Positions 25,042-33,637 of a stretch of DNA of 64,000 nucleotides are shown piece after piece. Positions within the stretch are counted from its first letter, which is position 1. Each line of letters opens with the position of its first letter. A model generated the notes under the pieces. The model saw only the letters and a list, made by a program, of their open reading frames with translations. It was not told the origin of the DNA and searched no databases. Origin of the DNA: Streptomyces brevispora (GTDB lineage: Bacteria > Actinomycetota > Actinomycetes > Streptomycetales > Streptomycetaceae); assembly GCF_007829885.1 (NCBI RefSeq), contig NZ_VIWW01000001.1, forward strand, positions 5,394,001 to 5,458,000. Reading direction: 5' to 3'. The position numbers and the translations under genes were made by a program.

Positions 25042-25680
25042 ATGGACACCAGTGACCTCATCGGGCTGACCGCCCGCGCCCGTCGGCTCGCCCTGGCCGG
25101 GGAGCGCCGCGTCCTCGGTATCGCCGGGCCACCCGGTGCCGGGAAGTCCACCCTGGCCCGGCAGTTGGTCGACGCCCTCGGGCCGCTCGCCGTCCTCGTG
25201 CCCATGGACGGCTTCCACCTCGCCCAGGCCGAACTGGAACGGCTCGGCCGTGCCGCGCGCAAGGGCGCGCCCGACACCTTCGACGCCGCCGGATACGCCG
25301 CCCTGCTCCGGCGACTGCGCACACCGCAGCCGGAGACCGTCGTGTACGCCCCCGCGTTCGACCGGGCCCTGGAGCAGCCGGTCGCCGGGTCCCTCCCGGT
25401 CGCCCCGGACGTTCCGCTGGTCGTCACCGAGGGCAACTACCTGCTCCACGGGGACGGCGGCTGGGCGCCGGTGCGCGGGCTGCTCGACGAGGCGTGGTAC
25501 CTGGAGCTGGACCAGGACGTACGGATCCGCAGGCTCGTCGAGCGGCATGTGCGGTTCGGGAAGCCGCGGCCGTACGCGGAGCGCTGGGTCGCCGGTTCCG
25601 ACGAGACGAACGCACGGCTCGTCGCCCGCGGCCGCGACCGGGCCGACCTCGTCGTACGGCTCGGGCCCGTCCGACCCTGA
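25042..25680 (+). CDS. Nucleoside/nucleotide kinase family protein (uridine/phosphoribulokinase-like)
   Basis: A 212-residue P-loop kinase. Walker A is GPPGAGKST at residues 29-37. VPMDGFHLAQAELERLG is the family Asp-Gly-Phe-His signature, APAFDRALEQPV and VTEGNYLL (Walker-B-like) follow, and RRLVERHVRFGKPR is the lid. This is the pantothenate/uridine-kinase branch common in actinomycetes, with an unknown phosphate acceptor. GACAAT (25029-25034) lies seven bases before the ATG without a Shine-Dalgarno, so it is probably leaderless. Its last codons run into a 15-bp repeat. Confidence 0.83.
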   Translation: MDTSDLIGLTARARRLALAGERRVLGIAGPPGAGKSTLARQLVDALGPLAVLVPMDGFHLAQAELERLGRAARKGAPDTFDAAGYAALLRRLRTPQPETVVYAPAFDRALEQPVAGSLPVAPDVPLVVTEGNYLLHGDGGWAPVRGLLDEAWYLELDQDVRIRRLVERHVRFGKPRPYAERWVAGSDETNARLVARGRDRADLVVRLGPVRP

Positions 25681-25765
25681 TCCGCCGGACTCTGATCTGC
25701 CGGACCTTGATCCGCCGGGCCCTGATCCGCCGGGCCCGGACCCGGACCCTGATCCGCCGGACCGG
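25676..25765. repeat. 15-bp tandem repeats at the kinase gene end
   Basis: Units like CCTGATCCGCCGGGC recur every 15 bp at 25676, 25691, 25706 and 25721, with one more copy near 25748 after an eleven-base insert. The first unit contains the kinase stop codon (TGA 25678-25680), so the array extends the gene's terminal codons into the intergenic space. Confidence 0.7.
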
Positions 25766-25879
25766 CCCTCGGTCCCCGAGCCCGGGAGGAACCGCACGGC
25801 ACCCGCCCCGACCGCTCGCGCACGGCCGTTCGTACGGGCAGGATGCAGGGAGCCGTTCCGCGCCGCCAGGAGGTCCCGC

Positions 25880-27010
25880 ATGCCCAGCCCGAACCAGCCC
25901 GTGCCGTTCACCGCCGACGACTACCGGGCCCGGATGACGCGTGCCGCCGAGAGCGCCGCCGCCGCCGGACTCGCGGGATTGCTGGTGGCGCCCGGACCCG
26001 ATCTGGTCTACCTGACGGGGTACCGGCCCACCGCGATCACCGAGCGCCTCACCGTCCTCGTCCTCGCCGCCGGACAGGACCCCGTCCTGGTCGTACCGAC
26101 GCTGGAGGCAGCGGACGCGGAGCACGCCGTCGGCGCACCCGCCCTGACCCTGCGGGACTGGACGGACGCCAAGGACCCGTACGCCGTCACGGCACCGCTG
26201 CTCGACGCGAAGGGCCGGTTCGGGATCAGCGACAACACCTGGGCGATGCACCTGCTCGGCCTCCAGCAGTACCTGCCCGGGACCTCGTACGCCTCCCTCA
26301 CCGAGGCGCTGCCGATGCTGCGCGCCGTGAAGGACGCCGCCGAGCTGGAGCGGATCACCGCGGCGGGGGCCGCCGCCGACGCCACGTACGAGGAGATCCT
26401 GAAGGTCCGGTTCGCCGGCCGCAAGGAGACCGACGTCGCCGCCGACCTGGCCCGGCTGCTCACCGAGTACGGGCACTCCCAGGTCGACTTCACCGTGGTC
26501 GGCTCCGGGCCGAACGGCGCCAACCCGCACCACGAGGCGGGCAGCCGCACCATCGAGCGGGGCGACATGGTCGTGCTCGACTTCGGCGGCCTCAAGCACG
26601 GCTACGGCTCCGACACCTCCCGTACGGTCCACGTCGGCGAACCCACCGCCGAGGAGCAGCGGGTCCACGACGTCGTGCGGGAGGCGCAGGAGGCCGGCTG
26701 CAACGCGGTCCGGCCCGGTGCCGCCTGCCAGGACATCGACCGGGCCGCCCGCGCCGTCATCACCGAGTTCGGCTACGGCGACCGGTTCATCCACCGCACC
26801 GGCCACGGGATCGGCGTCACCACCCACGAGCCCCCGTACATGATCGAGGGCGAGGAGCAGCCGCTCGTCCCCGGCATGTGCTTCTCCGTGGAGCCCGGCG
26901 TCTATCTGCCGGGCCGGTTCGGTGTGCGGATCGAGGACATCGTGACCGTCACCGAGGACGGCGGCCGGCGCCTCAACTCCACCGCGCGCGAGCTGGCGAT
27001 CGTCGAGTAG
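25880..27010 (+). CDS. M24 family Xaa-Pro aminopeptidase
   Basis: A 376-residue pita-bread metallopeptidase. The N-terminal creatinase-like domain (1-140) is followed by the catalytic domain with the five metal ligands D234 (LDFGG), D245 (GSDTSR), H309 (RTGHGIG), E338 (SVEPGVY) and E352 (VRIEDIV). It removes N-terminal residues preceding proline from peptides, in the cytoplasm. The ATG follows CAGGAGGT. It is convergent with treZ (28 bases apart). Confidence 0.92.
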   Translation: MPSPNQPVPFTADDYRARMTRAAESAAAAGLAGLLVAPGPDLVYLTGYRPTAITERLTVLVLAAGQDPVLVVPTLEAADAEHAVGAPALTLRDWTDAKDPYAVTAPLLDAKGRFGISDNTWAMHLLGLQQYLPGTSYASLTEALPMLRAVKDAAELERITAAGAAADATYEEILKVRFAGRKETDVAADLARLLTEYGHSQVDFTVVGSGPNGANPHHEAGSRTIERGDMVVLDFGGLKHGYGSDTSRTVHVGEPTAEEQRVHDVVREAQEAGCNAVRPGAACQDIDRAARAVITEFGYGDRFIHRTGHGIGVTTHEPPYMIEGEEQPLVPGMCFSVEPGVYLPGRFGVRIEDIVTVTEDGGRRLNSTARELAIVE

Positions 27011-27038
27011 CGCCGCCCCGGTCAACGGCGGCGGAGGA

Positions 27039-28799
27039 TCAGTCGTCCGCCAGCACCACGCACGACTCCGGCGGAAGGTGCAGCACCCCGTCCGCGCCGG
27101 GCGCCTCGACCGGCTGCCAGGCGGCCAGCACCCGGCCACCGCCGCTCCGGTGCCGGCCGCCCCCGAGCGGGATCGTGGCGGGCTTCTCGTCCAGGTTGAC
27201 CGCGATCCGCAGATCGCCCCGCCGGAACGCCAGCCAGCGGGCCTCGTCGTCGTACGCCGTCTTCACCGTCGCCAGATCGGGGTCGCTGAGGTCGGGCAGG
27301 GTGCGGCGCAACGCGATCAGCTCGCGGTACCAGGCGTGCAGCCGGGCGTGCGGCTCCCGCCCCGGCTCGCTCCAGTCCAGGCAGGAGCGGTCCCGGGTGG
27401 CCGGGTCCTGCGGGTCCGGGATGTCCTCCTCGGCCCAGCCGTGCGCGCCGAACTCCCGCCGCCTGCCGTTGCGTACCGCCTCGGCCAGCTCCGGGTCGGT
27501 GTGGTCGGTGAAGAACTGCCAGGGCGTACGGGCACCCCACTCCTCGCCCATGAACAGCATCGGCGTGAACGGTCCGGTGAGCACGAGCGCCGCCGCGCAG
27601 GCCAGCAGACCGGGGGAGAGGGAGGCGGCGAGCCGGTCGCCGAGCGCCCGGTTGCCGATCTGGTCGTGGGTCTGCGCATAGCCGACGAAGCGGTGGGCGG
27701 CGCTGCGGGTGACGTCGACGGGGCGGCCGTGCGTCCGGCCGCGGAAGCCGGAGTACGTACCGTTGTGGAAGAAGGCACTGGTCACGGTCTTGGCGAGCGC
27801 GGCCAGCGGGGCGACGGCGAAGTCCGCGTAGTAGCCCTGCGCCTCACCGGTGAGGGCGGTGTGCAGACAGTGGTGGAAGTCGTCGTTCCACTGCGCGTGC
27901 AGACCGGTGCCGCCCGACTCGCGGGGCGTCGTCGTACGCGGGTCGCAGCGGTCGGACTCCGCGATCAGCGAGAGCGGGCGGCCCAGTTCGGCGGAGAGCG
28001 CGTCGGCCGCCGCGGACAGTTCCTCCAGGAACGTCAGCGCCCGGGTGTCGGCCAGGGCGTGGACCGCGTCGAGCCGCAGGCCGTCCAGGTGGTAGTCGCG
28101 CAGCCAGGCGAGCGCGCTGCCCAGCAGGAACGCCCGCACCTCGTCGGAGCCGGGGGCGTCCAGATTGACCGCCGCTCCCCACGGTGTGTGGTGCGTGTCG
28201 GTGAAGTACGGACCGAAGGACGGGAGGTGGTTGCCGGAGGGGCCCAGATGGTTGTGGACCACGTCCAGGACGACGGCGAGACCGAGCCCGTGCGCCGTGT
28301 CGACAAAGCGCTTCAGTCCCTCCGGGCCGCCGTACGGCTCGTGCACGGCCCACAGCGACACCCCCTCGTACCCCCAGCCGTGGACACCGGGGAACGGGCA
28401 GACCGGCATCAGCGACACATGGGTGATGCCCAGCTCGGCCAGATGCCCGAGCCGCGCGGCCGCCGCGTCGAAGGTCCCCTCGGCGGTGTACGTACCGATG
28501 TGCAGCTCGTACAGGACGGCGCCCGGCAGCCCGCGCCCGGCCCAGTCGGAGCGCCATGCGAACCCGGAGTGGTCGACGACCGCGCTCTCGCCGTCCGGCC
28601 CCTCCGGCTGGCGCCGCGAGCGGGGGTCGGGGAGCACCGGCCCGCCGTCGAGGACGAAGCCGTAGCGGTCGCCGTCCGCGGCCTGCGCGTCGGCCGTCCA
28701 CCAGCCGGCCCGTCCGGGATCGCGTTCCATGGGCCGCAGTTCACCCGCCAGCCGCAGAGCGGCCGACTCCGCATCCGGTGCCCATACGTCGAACTGCAT
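27039..28799 (-). CDS. treZ: Malto-oligosyltrehalose trehalohydrolase
   Basis: A 586-residue GH13 enzyme releasing trehalose from the maltooligosyl-trehalose made by TreY. An N-terminal carbohydrate-binding-like domain (MQFDVWAPDAESAAL) precedes the barrel. DVVHNH is at 179-184, the nucleophile D244 in LRLDAVH, the acid E281 in LIAESDR, and QTHDQIGN is the fourth conserved region. LPGAVLYELHIGTYTAEGTF is the family marker. treY is 5 kb away on the same strand. The ATG at 28799 is chosen over 22 shadow codons. Confidence 0.93.
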   Translation of the reverse strand: MQFDVWAPDAESAALRLAGELRPMERDPGRAGWWTADAQAADGDRYGFVLDGGPVLPDPRSRRQPEGPDGESAVVDHSGFAWRSDWAGRGLPGAVLYELHIGTYTAEGTFDAAAARLGHLAELGITHVSLMPVCPFPGVHGWGYEGVSLWAVHEPYGGPEGLKRFVDTAHGLGLAVVLDVVHNHLGPSGNHLPSFGPYFTDTHHTPWGAAVNLDAPGSDEVRAFLLGSALAWLRDYHLDGLRLDAVHALADTRALTFLEELSAAADALSAELGRPLSLIAESDRCDPRTTTPRESGGTGLHAQWNDDFHHCLHTALTGEAQGYYADFAVAPLAALAKTVTSAFFHNGTYSGFRGRTHGRPVDVTRSAAHRFVGYAQTHDQIGNRALGDRLAASLSPGLLACAAALVLTGPFTPMLFMGEEWGARTPWQFFTDHTDPELAEAVRNGRRREFGAHGWAEEDIPDPQDPATRDRSCLDWSEPGREPHARLHAWYRELIALRRTLPDLSDPDLATVKTAYDDEARWLAFRRGDLRIAVNLDEKPATIPLGGGRHRSGGGRVLAAWQPVEAPGADGVLHLPPESCVVLADD

Positions 28800-28951
28800 G
28801 CAGCGCTCCTCGTCTCGTCGTCCGGCCCATGGTCGACAGAAGTCGCAATCACCGACCCACGACACTGGATCGAGCCCGTTACTGGCGGTTAAAGTCTGGT
28901 TCTGATCACTGCCCTGCCGACTTCCGCCATACGCACTTCCTCTTGGACCGT

Positions 28952-28971
28952 CCCCGATTGCCGGTCGGTCT
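28952..28971 (+). promoter_or_regulatory. 20-bp element shared with the glgX promoter region (copy 1)
   Basis: CCCCGATTGCCGGTCGGTCT lies 22 bases before the glucosidase ATG in the treZ/glucosidase divergent gap. The identical 20 bases occur in the glgX orientation at 38469-38450. The flanks form a loose inverted repeat (GACCG and CGGTC). It may be an operator for a common regulator of alpha-glucan genes. Confidence 0.5.
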
Positions 28972-28993
28972 CACTACGGCTGTGGAGGCCGAG

Positions 28994-30385
28994 ATGACTG
29001 TGCCGATGTTCCCGCCCGGTTTCCTCTGGGGAGCCTCCGCCTCCGCCTTCCAGACCGAGGGGGCCGCCGACACCGACGGCAAGGGCCCATCGGGCTGGGA
29101 CGCCTTCGCCGCGCAGCCCGGACGGATCAAGGACGGCGCCGACACCGGCCGCGGCACGGGCTTCCACCGGCACTACCGCGAGGACGTCGCCCTGCTGGCC
29201 GGCCTCGGCGCCGACGCGTTCCGGTTCTCGGTGAGCTGGCCGCGCGTCGTCCCCGGCGGCAGCGGCCCGGTCAACCCGCAGGGGCTCGACTTCTACGACC
29301 GCCTCGTCGACGAACTCTGCGCCCGCGGGATCACCCCCGCCCCCACCCTCTACCACTGGGACACCCCGCTCCCGCTGGACGAGGCCGGCGGCTGGCTCAA
29401 CCGGGACACGGCCTACCGCTTCGCCGAGTACGCGGGCATCGTCGCCGAACGCCTCGCCGACCGCGTACCCATGTGGATCACCATCAACGAACCCGCCGAA
29501 GTGACCATGCTCGGCTACGCACTCGGCGAGCACGCACCCGGCCGCACCCTCCTCTTCGACGCACTGCCCGCCGCCCACCACCAGCTCCTCGCCCACGGCC
29601 TGGCCGTACGCGCACTGCGTGCCGCGGGGGCCGACAACATCGGCATCGCCGTCTCGCACTCCCCGGTCTGGACCGCGGGGGAGTCCGACGAGGACCGCTT
29701 CGCCGCAGAGCTGTACGACACGCTGACCAACCGGCTGTTCGCCGACCCGCTCCTCATCGGCAGCTACCCCGACGAGAAATTCGCCGCACTGATGCCGGGC
29801 CCGGTCGAGGACGACCTGCGGACCATCTCCACCCCGCTCGACTGGTACGGGGTCAACTACTACAACCCCACACTCGTCGGCGCGCCCAGGTCCGACGCCC
29901 TCGACACCTTCGCCGGCTTCGGCATGCCCGCCGAACTGCCCTTCGGCATAAGGGAGATCGAGGGATACGAGAAGACCGACTTCGGCTGGCCCGTCGTCCC
30001 CGACGGGCTGCGCGAAACCCTCGTCGAGCTGAGCAGCCGCTACGGCGACCGGCTCCCGCCGCTCTACATCACCGAGAACGGCTGCGCCCTCGACGAACCC
30101 GCCAAGGACACCCGCCGGATCGCCTTCCTCGACGCCCATCTGAACTCCCTGCGGTCGGCCATGGACGCGGGGGTGGACGTACGCGGCTACTTCACCTGGT
30201 CGCTCACCGACAACATCGAGTGGATCGAGGGAGCCGGCAAGCGTTTCGGCCTGGTCCACATCGACTACGAGACGCTGCGCCGCACGCCCAAGGACTCGTA
30301 CGCCTGGTACCGCGAAATGATCAGGGAACAGAAGCGGCAGAGCGCCGGTCCGGGCAGCCTGACCGGCGCGGACTCGGCGCGCTAG
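28994..30385 (+). CDS. GH1 beta-glucosidase
   Basis: A 463-residue family 1 glycosidase, cytoplasmic, with no signal peptide. The acid/base is E166 in TINEPAE and the nucleophile E361 in YITENGC. FLWGASASAFQTEGA opens the protein, as in the family PROSITE signature. It probably hydrolyses beta-glucosides or cellobiose imported by the cell. It is divergent from treZ. The ATG after GGAGGCCGAG is the clear start. The stop overlaps by two bases the stop of a relic gene on the other strand. Confidence 0.93.
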   Translation: MTVPMFPPGFLWGASASAFQTEGAADTDGKGPSGWDAFAAQPGRIKDGADTGRGTGFHRHYREDVALLAGLGADAFRFSVSWPRVVPGGSGPVNPQGLDFYDRLVDELCARGITPAPTLYHWDTPLPLDEAGGWLNRDTAYRFAEYAGIVAERLADRVPMWITINEPAEVTMLGYALGEHAPGRTLLFDALPAAHHQLLAHGLAVRALRAAGADNIGIAVSHSPVWTAGESDEDRFAAELYDTLTNRLFADPLLIGSYPDEKFAALMPGPVEDDLRTISTPLDWYGVNYYNPTLVGAPRSDALDTFAGFGMPAELPFGIREIEGYEKTDFGWPVVPDGLRETLVELSSRYGDRLPPLYITENGCALDEPAKDTRRIAFLDAHLNSLRSAMDAGVDVRGYFTWSLTDNIEWIEGAGKRFGLVHIDYETLRRTPKDSYAWYREMIREQKRQSAGPGSLTGADSAR

Positions 30386-30637
30386 GCAGGGGCGGAGGCG
30401 AGGACCCGGTCCAGGATCCGGCGGCCGGCCCGGCCCCGGGCCGGCCGGGAACTCCTCGCGCAGGAGCTCGGGGGCACGCTCGGTCAACGCCAGCCGCACG
30501 ACCAGTCCGTCGCCGAGCCGCCGGAGCTGGTTGTCCCAGCCCGAGGCGGCCGGCCGGATCCCCAGGCCGGCCAGGTGCGGGTGCCGGTCACGGGCGAGGG
30601 TGCGGACGAAGCCCTCGTCGACGCTGCCTCGTTCCAC
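30382..30637 (-). pseudogene. Aminoglycoside-phosphotransferase-family gene, internal-deletion remnant
   Basis: From a GTG at 30637, MERGSVDEGFVRTLARDRHP, HLAGLGIRPAASGWDNQLRR and LGDGLVVRLALTERAPELLR match the N-terminal lobe of APH-family kinases. After REEFPAG the frame becomes proline/glycine-rich. A second frame gives RRILDRVLASAPA and a stop at 30384-30382, the normal C-terminal helix of the family. The catalytic loop and most of about 200 residues are gone. It is a scar like the MFS one. Confidence 0.75.
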
Positions 30638-30727
30638 GCGTCCCTCCCAGCGGTCACGCCCAGCGTGGGACGGCCCGGTGGAGGTGGTCCGGCTGCGCGC
30701 CCCGGCCCGCCTGCCGCGGCGGCTCCG

Positions 30728-31681
30728 TCAGTCCCACACCATGTCGAAGGCGCGCTCGAAGTTGACGTACCCCAGACGCTCGAAAGACCTCGCCATCGGA
30801 ATATTGCCCAGGTCCGTCGCCGCCCGGATCCGCTCCACCCCGTCCTGCCCCGCGAGCACCCGGGTGCCCTCCGCGAGGAGCTCGTCGATGTGGCCGTGAC
30901 CACGCCGCGCGGGCAGCACACCGATGTACGCGATGATCGGGTTGTAGTTGTTGCGGGCCGGGATCACGAAGCCGACCGGTTCGCCGTCGGGGAGCTCGGC
31001 GATGCGCCACCACTCCCGCGGAGTGGTGTAGTTGGCCAGTTCCTCGTCGTAGTGCTTCTCCGCGGCCCGGCGCGCCGACAGCCCGGAGGCCAGGTCCTGT
31101 TGGCCGTGGGCGTCGAGGGTGCCCTCCATCACCGGAGTCATCAGCGCGAGGAGGTCCTCGCGCCCGGCGACCGGGCGGAAGCGCAGCCGGCCGCTGTCCG
31201 CGGGCACCGGGGTCCCCGCGCGCCACTCCAGGCGCAGCCGCTCCACCAGCATCCGGGCACCGGCGCGTTCCATCACCCGGACCCGGGCCTCGACGACATC
31301 ACGGGCCACCGGGTCCTCACGCCAGTCGGACGGCACGAATCGCCCGTACTCGGGACGCGGGCCGCCTGCGGGCACGACCGCCGCGCTCGCCGTCTCCAGC
31401 AGCCGCAGGCCCACCTCGCCTCGCTCGGGCTCGGGTAGCGTGTCGTCGAGGTCGAAGAAGTCGAGGAGGAGCGGCACCTTGCCGTCCGGGCTCCACCACG
31501 CGATCCGCGCCACCACCCGCTCGCCCCGCAGGGCCACCCACATCCACTCCGGGCGGCGGCGGCCGGAGCCGAGGTCGTCCGCCAGCTCGTGGTCGAGGAC
31601 GTACGACAGCCGGCAGAAAAGAGCGAGCTCCTCCGGCCCGGCGAGCGGACGGAAGGTCAGTTCGTGTGGTGCGTCGGGCAC
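30728..31681 (-). CDS. GNAT-family N-acetyltransferase (two-lobed)
   Basis: A 317-residue protein with two GNAT-like lobes. The C-terminal one carries VGFVIPARNNYNPIIAYIGV, LPARRGHGHIDELLAEG with the acetyl-CoA loop RRGHGH, and DLGNIPMARSFERLGYVNFE. The N-terminal lobe (LTFRPLAGPEELALF) is degenerate. The substrate is unknown. The GTG at 31681 follows AGGAGA and is preferred over an open frame that extends 60 codons upstream without a site. It is divergent from the FHA gene. Confidence 0.83.
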   Translation of the reverse strand: MPDAPHELTFRPLAGPEELALFCRLSYVLDHELADDLGSGRRRPEWMWVALRGERVVARIAWWSPDGKVPLLLDFFDLDDTLPEPERGEVGLRLLETASAAVVPAGGPRPEYGRFVPSDWREDPVARDVVEARVRVMERAGARMLVERLRLEWRAGTPVPADSGRLRFRPVAGREDLLALMTPVMEGTLDAHGQQDLASGLSARRAAEKHYDEELANYTTPREWWRIAELPDGEPVGFVIPARNNYNPIIAYIGVLPARRGHGHIDELLAEGTRVLAGQDGVERIRAATDLGNIPMARSFERLGYVNFERAFDMVWD

Positions 31682-31832
31682 AAAGTCTCCTGGGAGGACA
31701 GGGGAGCGCCCCGGCGGTCGCCGGGGCGGCACGGCGGCAGACGGTAGCAACGCATCGCTCCGGGCGCCCCTGGATATCCGGGTGAGGGATGTGGCCGGGG
31801 CCCGTTCAGGAGCGAGGAAGCAGCGGTCGTTC

Positions 31833-31862
31833 TGGACACCTTGGGGCGGTCGGACCGACAAT
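31833..31862 (+). promoter_or_regulatory. Leaderless promoter of the FHA gene
   Basis: TGGACA (31833-31838) and GACAAT (31857-31862) are separated by 18 bp and match the vegetative -35 (5/6) and -10 boxes. The GTG at 31870 is seven bases after the -10 and no Shine-Dalgarno is present, so transcription should start at the start codon. Confidence 0.6.
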
Positions 31863-31869
31863 TGGCCCC

Positions 31870-32436
<567 letters not shown>

Positions 32437-32605
32437 CGCATCCGCGGACCGCTCGCCCGTCCGGCCCGACTGTCCGGCCCGCGCTCACGCCTGTGAGCGC
32501 CTCCGTCACCCGGACGGCCCCGCGCCGACTGCGGTGGGCCCGTTCAGGTGATCCCCTGAGGGGGACCGCGCCGCACACCGGCGCACCGACCGCCCGGGGG
32601 TACGG

Positions 32606-33637
32606 ATGCAGACCGACGCGCCCGGCGACATACCCGCCCCGACGCCCTCGCCCGACCACCGCGCCGCCAGGCCGGCACGGTCCCGCCGGACGACCCGCCC
32701 CGGCGGCGGTCCGAGCCTCCTCGCCCCCGGCGCGGCCCGCGACCCGTACCGGCTCTACCGGGTACTGCGCGAGGAGCACCCACTCAGCTACGACGCCCCG
32801 CTGGGTGCCTGGCTGATCAGCCGGTACGACGATGTCGTCACCGCGCTCACCGGCCCGGAGTTCACCGGCTTCCCGCACGACGGGGCACCCCGCGGCGGCC
32901 CCGCCCCGCTCGGCCTCTGCCACGGCAGCACCGGCTGCCTGCCCCGCGACCGGTACACGGTGGTGACCGGGTTCGTGCCCCGCCGCCTGGCCGAACGCGT
33001 AGAGCGGACCGCCTATGTGCTGGCCCGGCGCATCGCCGGGCGTCGGCAGGCCGATCTCGTCGAGGAGTTCTGCCACTGGCTGCCCGCCGGTACCGGGCCG
33101 TTCCGGTCCCCGTTGCGCACCGGTGACGCAGCACCCGTCGACGAGGGACCCTGCACCCGGCACACCGGGCTGCGCGAGACGGCACTCGCCTCGTTCCTCG
33201 CCAACCTGCTGGACGACCCCGACCTGCTGGCCGCGCTGCGCGTCGAACCCACACTCGCCGGCCGGGCCTGGACGGAGTCGATGCGCCGCGACCCGCCCGT
33301 CCAGGTCGTATTGCGGCGCACCCTCACCGAGGTCACCCTCAGCGGTGGCACCCTTCCTGCGCGGGCCCCCGTCGCCTGCCTGATCGGCTCGGCGGTACGT
33401 GACCCGGAACGGTTCGCCGCACCCGATGTGTTCGACCCCTTCCGCCGCGACCAGGCCGACGCCACCACCGGCCCGGCGGGCTGCCCGGCCGTGGTGCTCG
33501 GACGGCTGGAGGCCGAACAGGGCCTGCGCGCCCTGCTGGACGCGATGCCCCGGCTCCGCTGGGCGGACGGCTTCAGACCGGCCGCCACCGGCCTGCTCAC
33601 CCGAGGCCCGCGGTCCCTCCTGGTACGACCCGGCTGA
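32606..33637 (+). CDS. Degenerate cytochrome P450-like protein
   Basis: A 343-residue protein with clear P450 parts: an N-terminal ARDPYRLYRVLREEHPLSYD, the helix-K ExxR as E224-R227 (TESMRRDPPVQ), an ERF-like PERFAAPDVFDPFRR, and a C-terminal LEAEQGLRALLDAMPRLRWA. It is about 60 residues short of a normal bacterial P450, mostly between helices F and I. The heme loop reads GPAGCPAVVLGRLEAE: C293 is at the right distance, but the Phe-Gly and His of the consensus are lost. It may be inactive or a divergent subfamily. Its 3' end overlaps treY by 41 bases. Confidence 0.72.
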   Translation: MQTDAPGDIPAPTPSPDHRAARPARSRRTTRPGGGPSLLAPGAARDPYRLYRVLREEHPLSYDAPLGAWLISRYDDVVTALTGPEFTGFPHDGAPRGGPAPLGLCHGSTGCLPRDRYTVVTGFVPRRLAERVERTAYVLARRIAGRRQADLVEEFCHWLPAGTGPFRSPLRTGDAAPVDEGPCTRHTGLRETALASFLANLLDDPDLLAALRVEPTLAGRAWTESMRRDPPVQVVLRRTLTEVTLSGGTLPARAPVACLIGSAVRDPERFAAPDVFDPFRRDQADATTGPAGCPAVVLGRLEAEQGLRALLDAMPRLRWADGFRPAATGLLTRGPRSLLVRPG

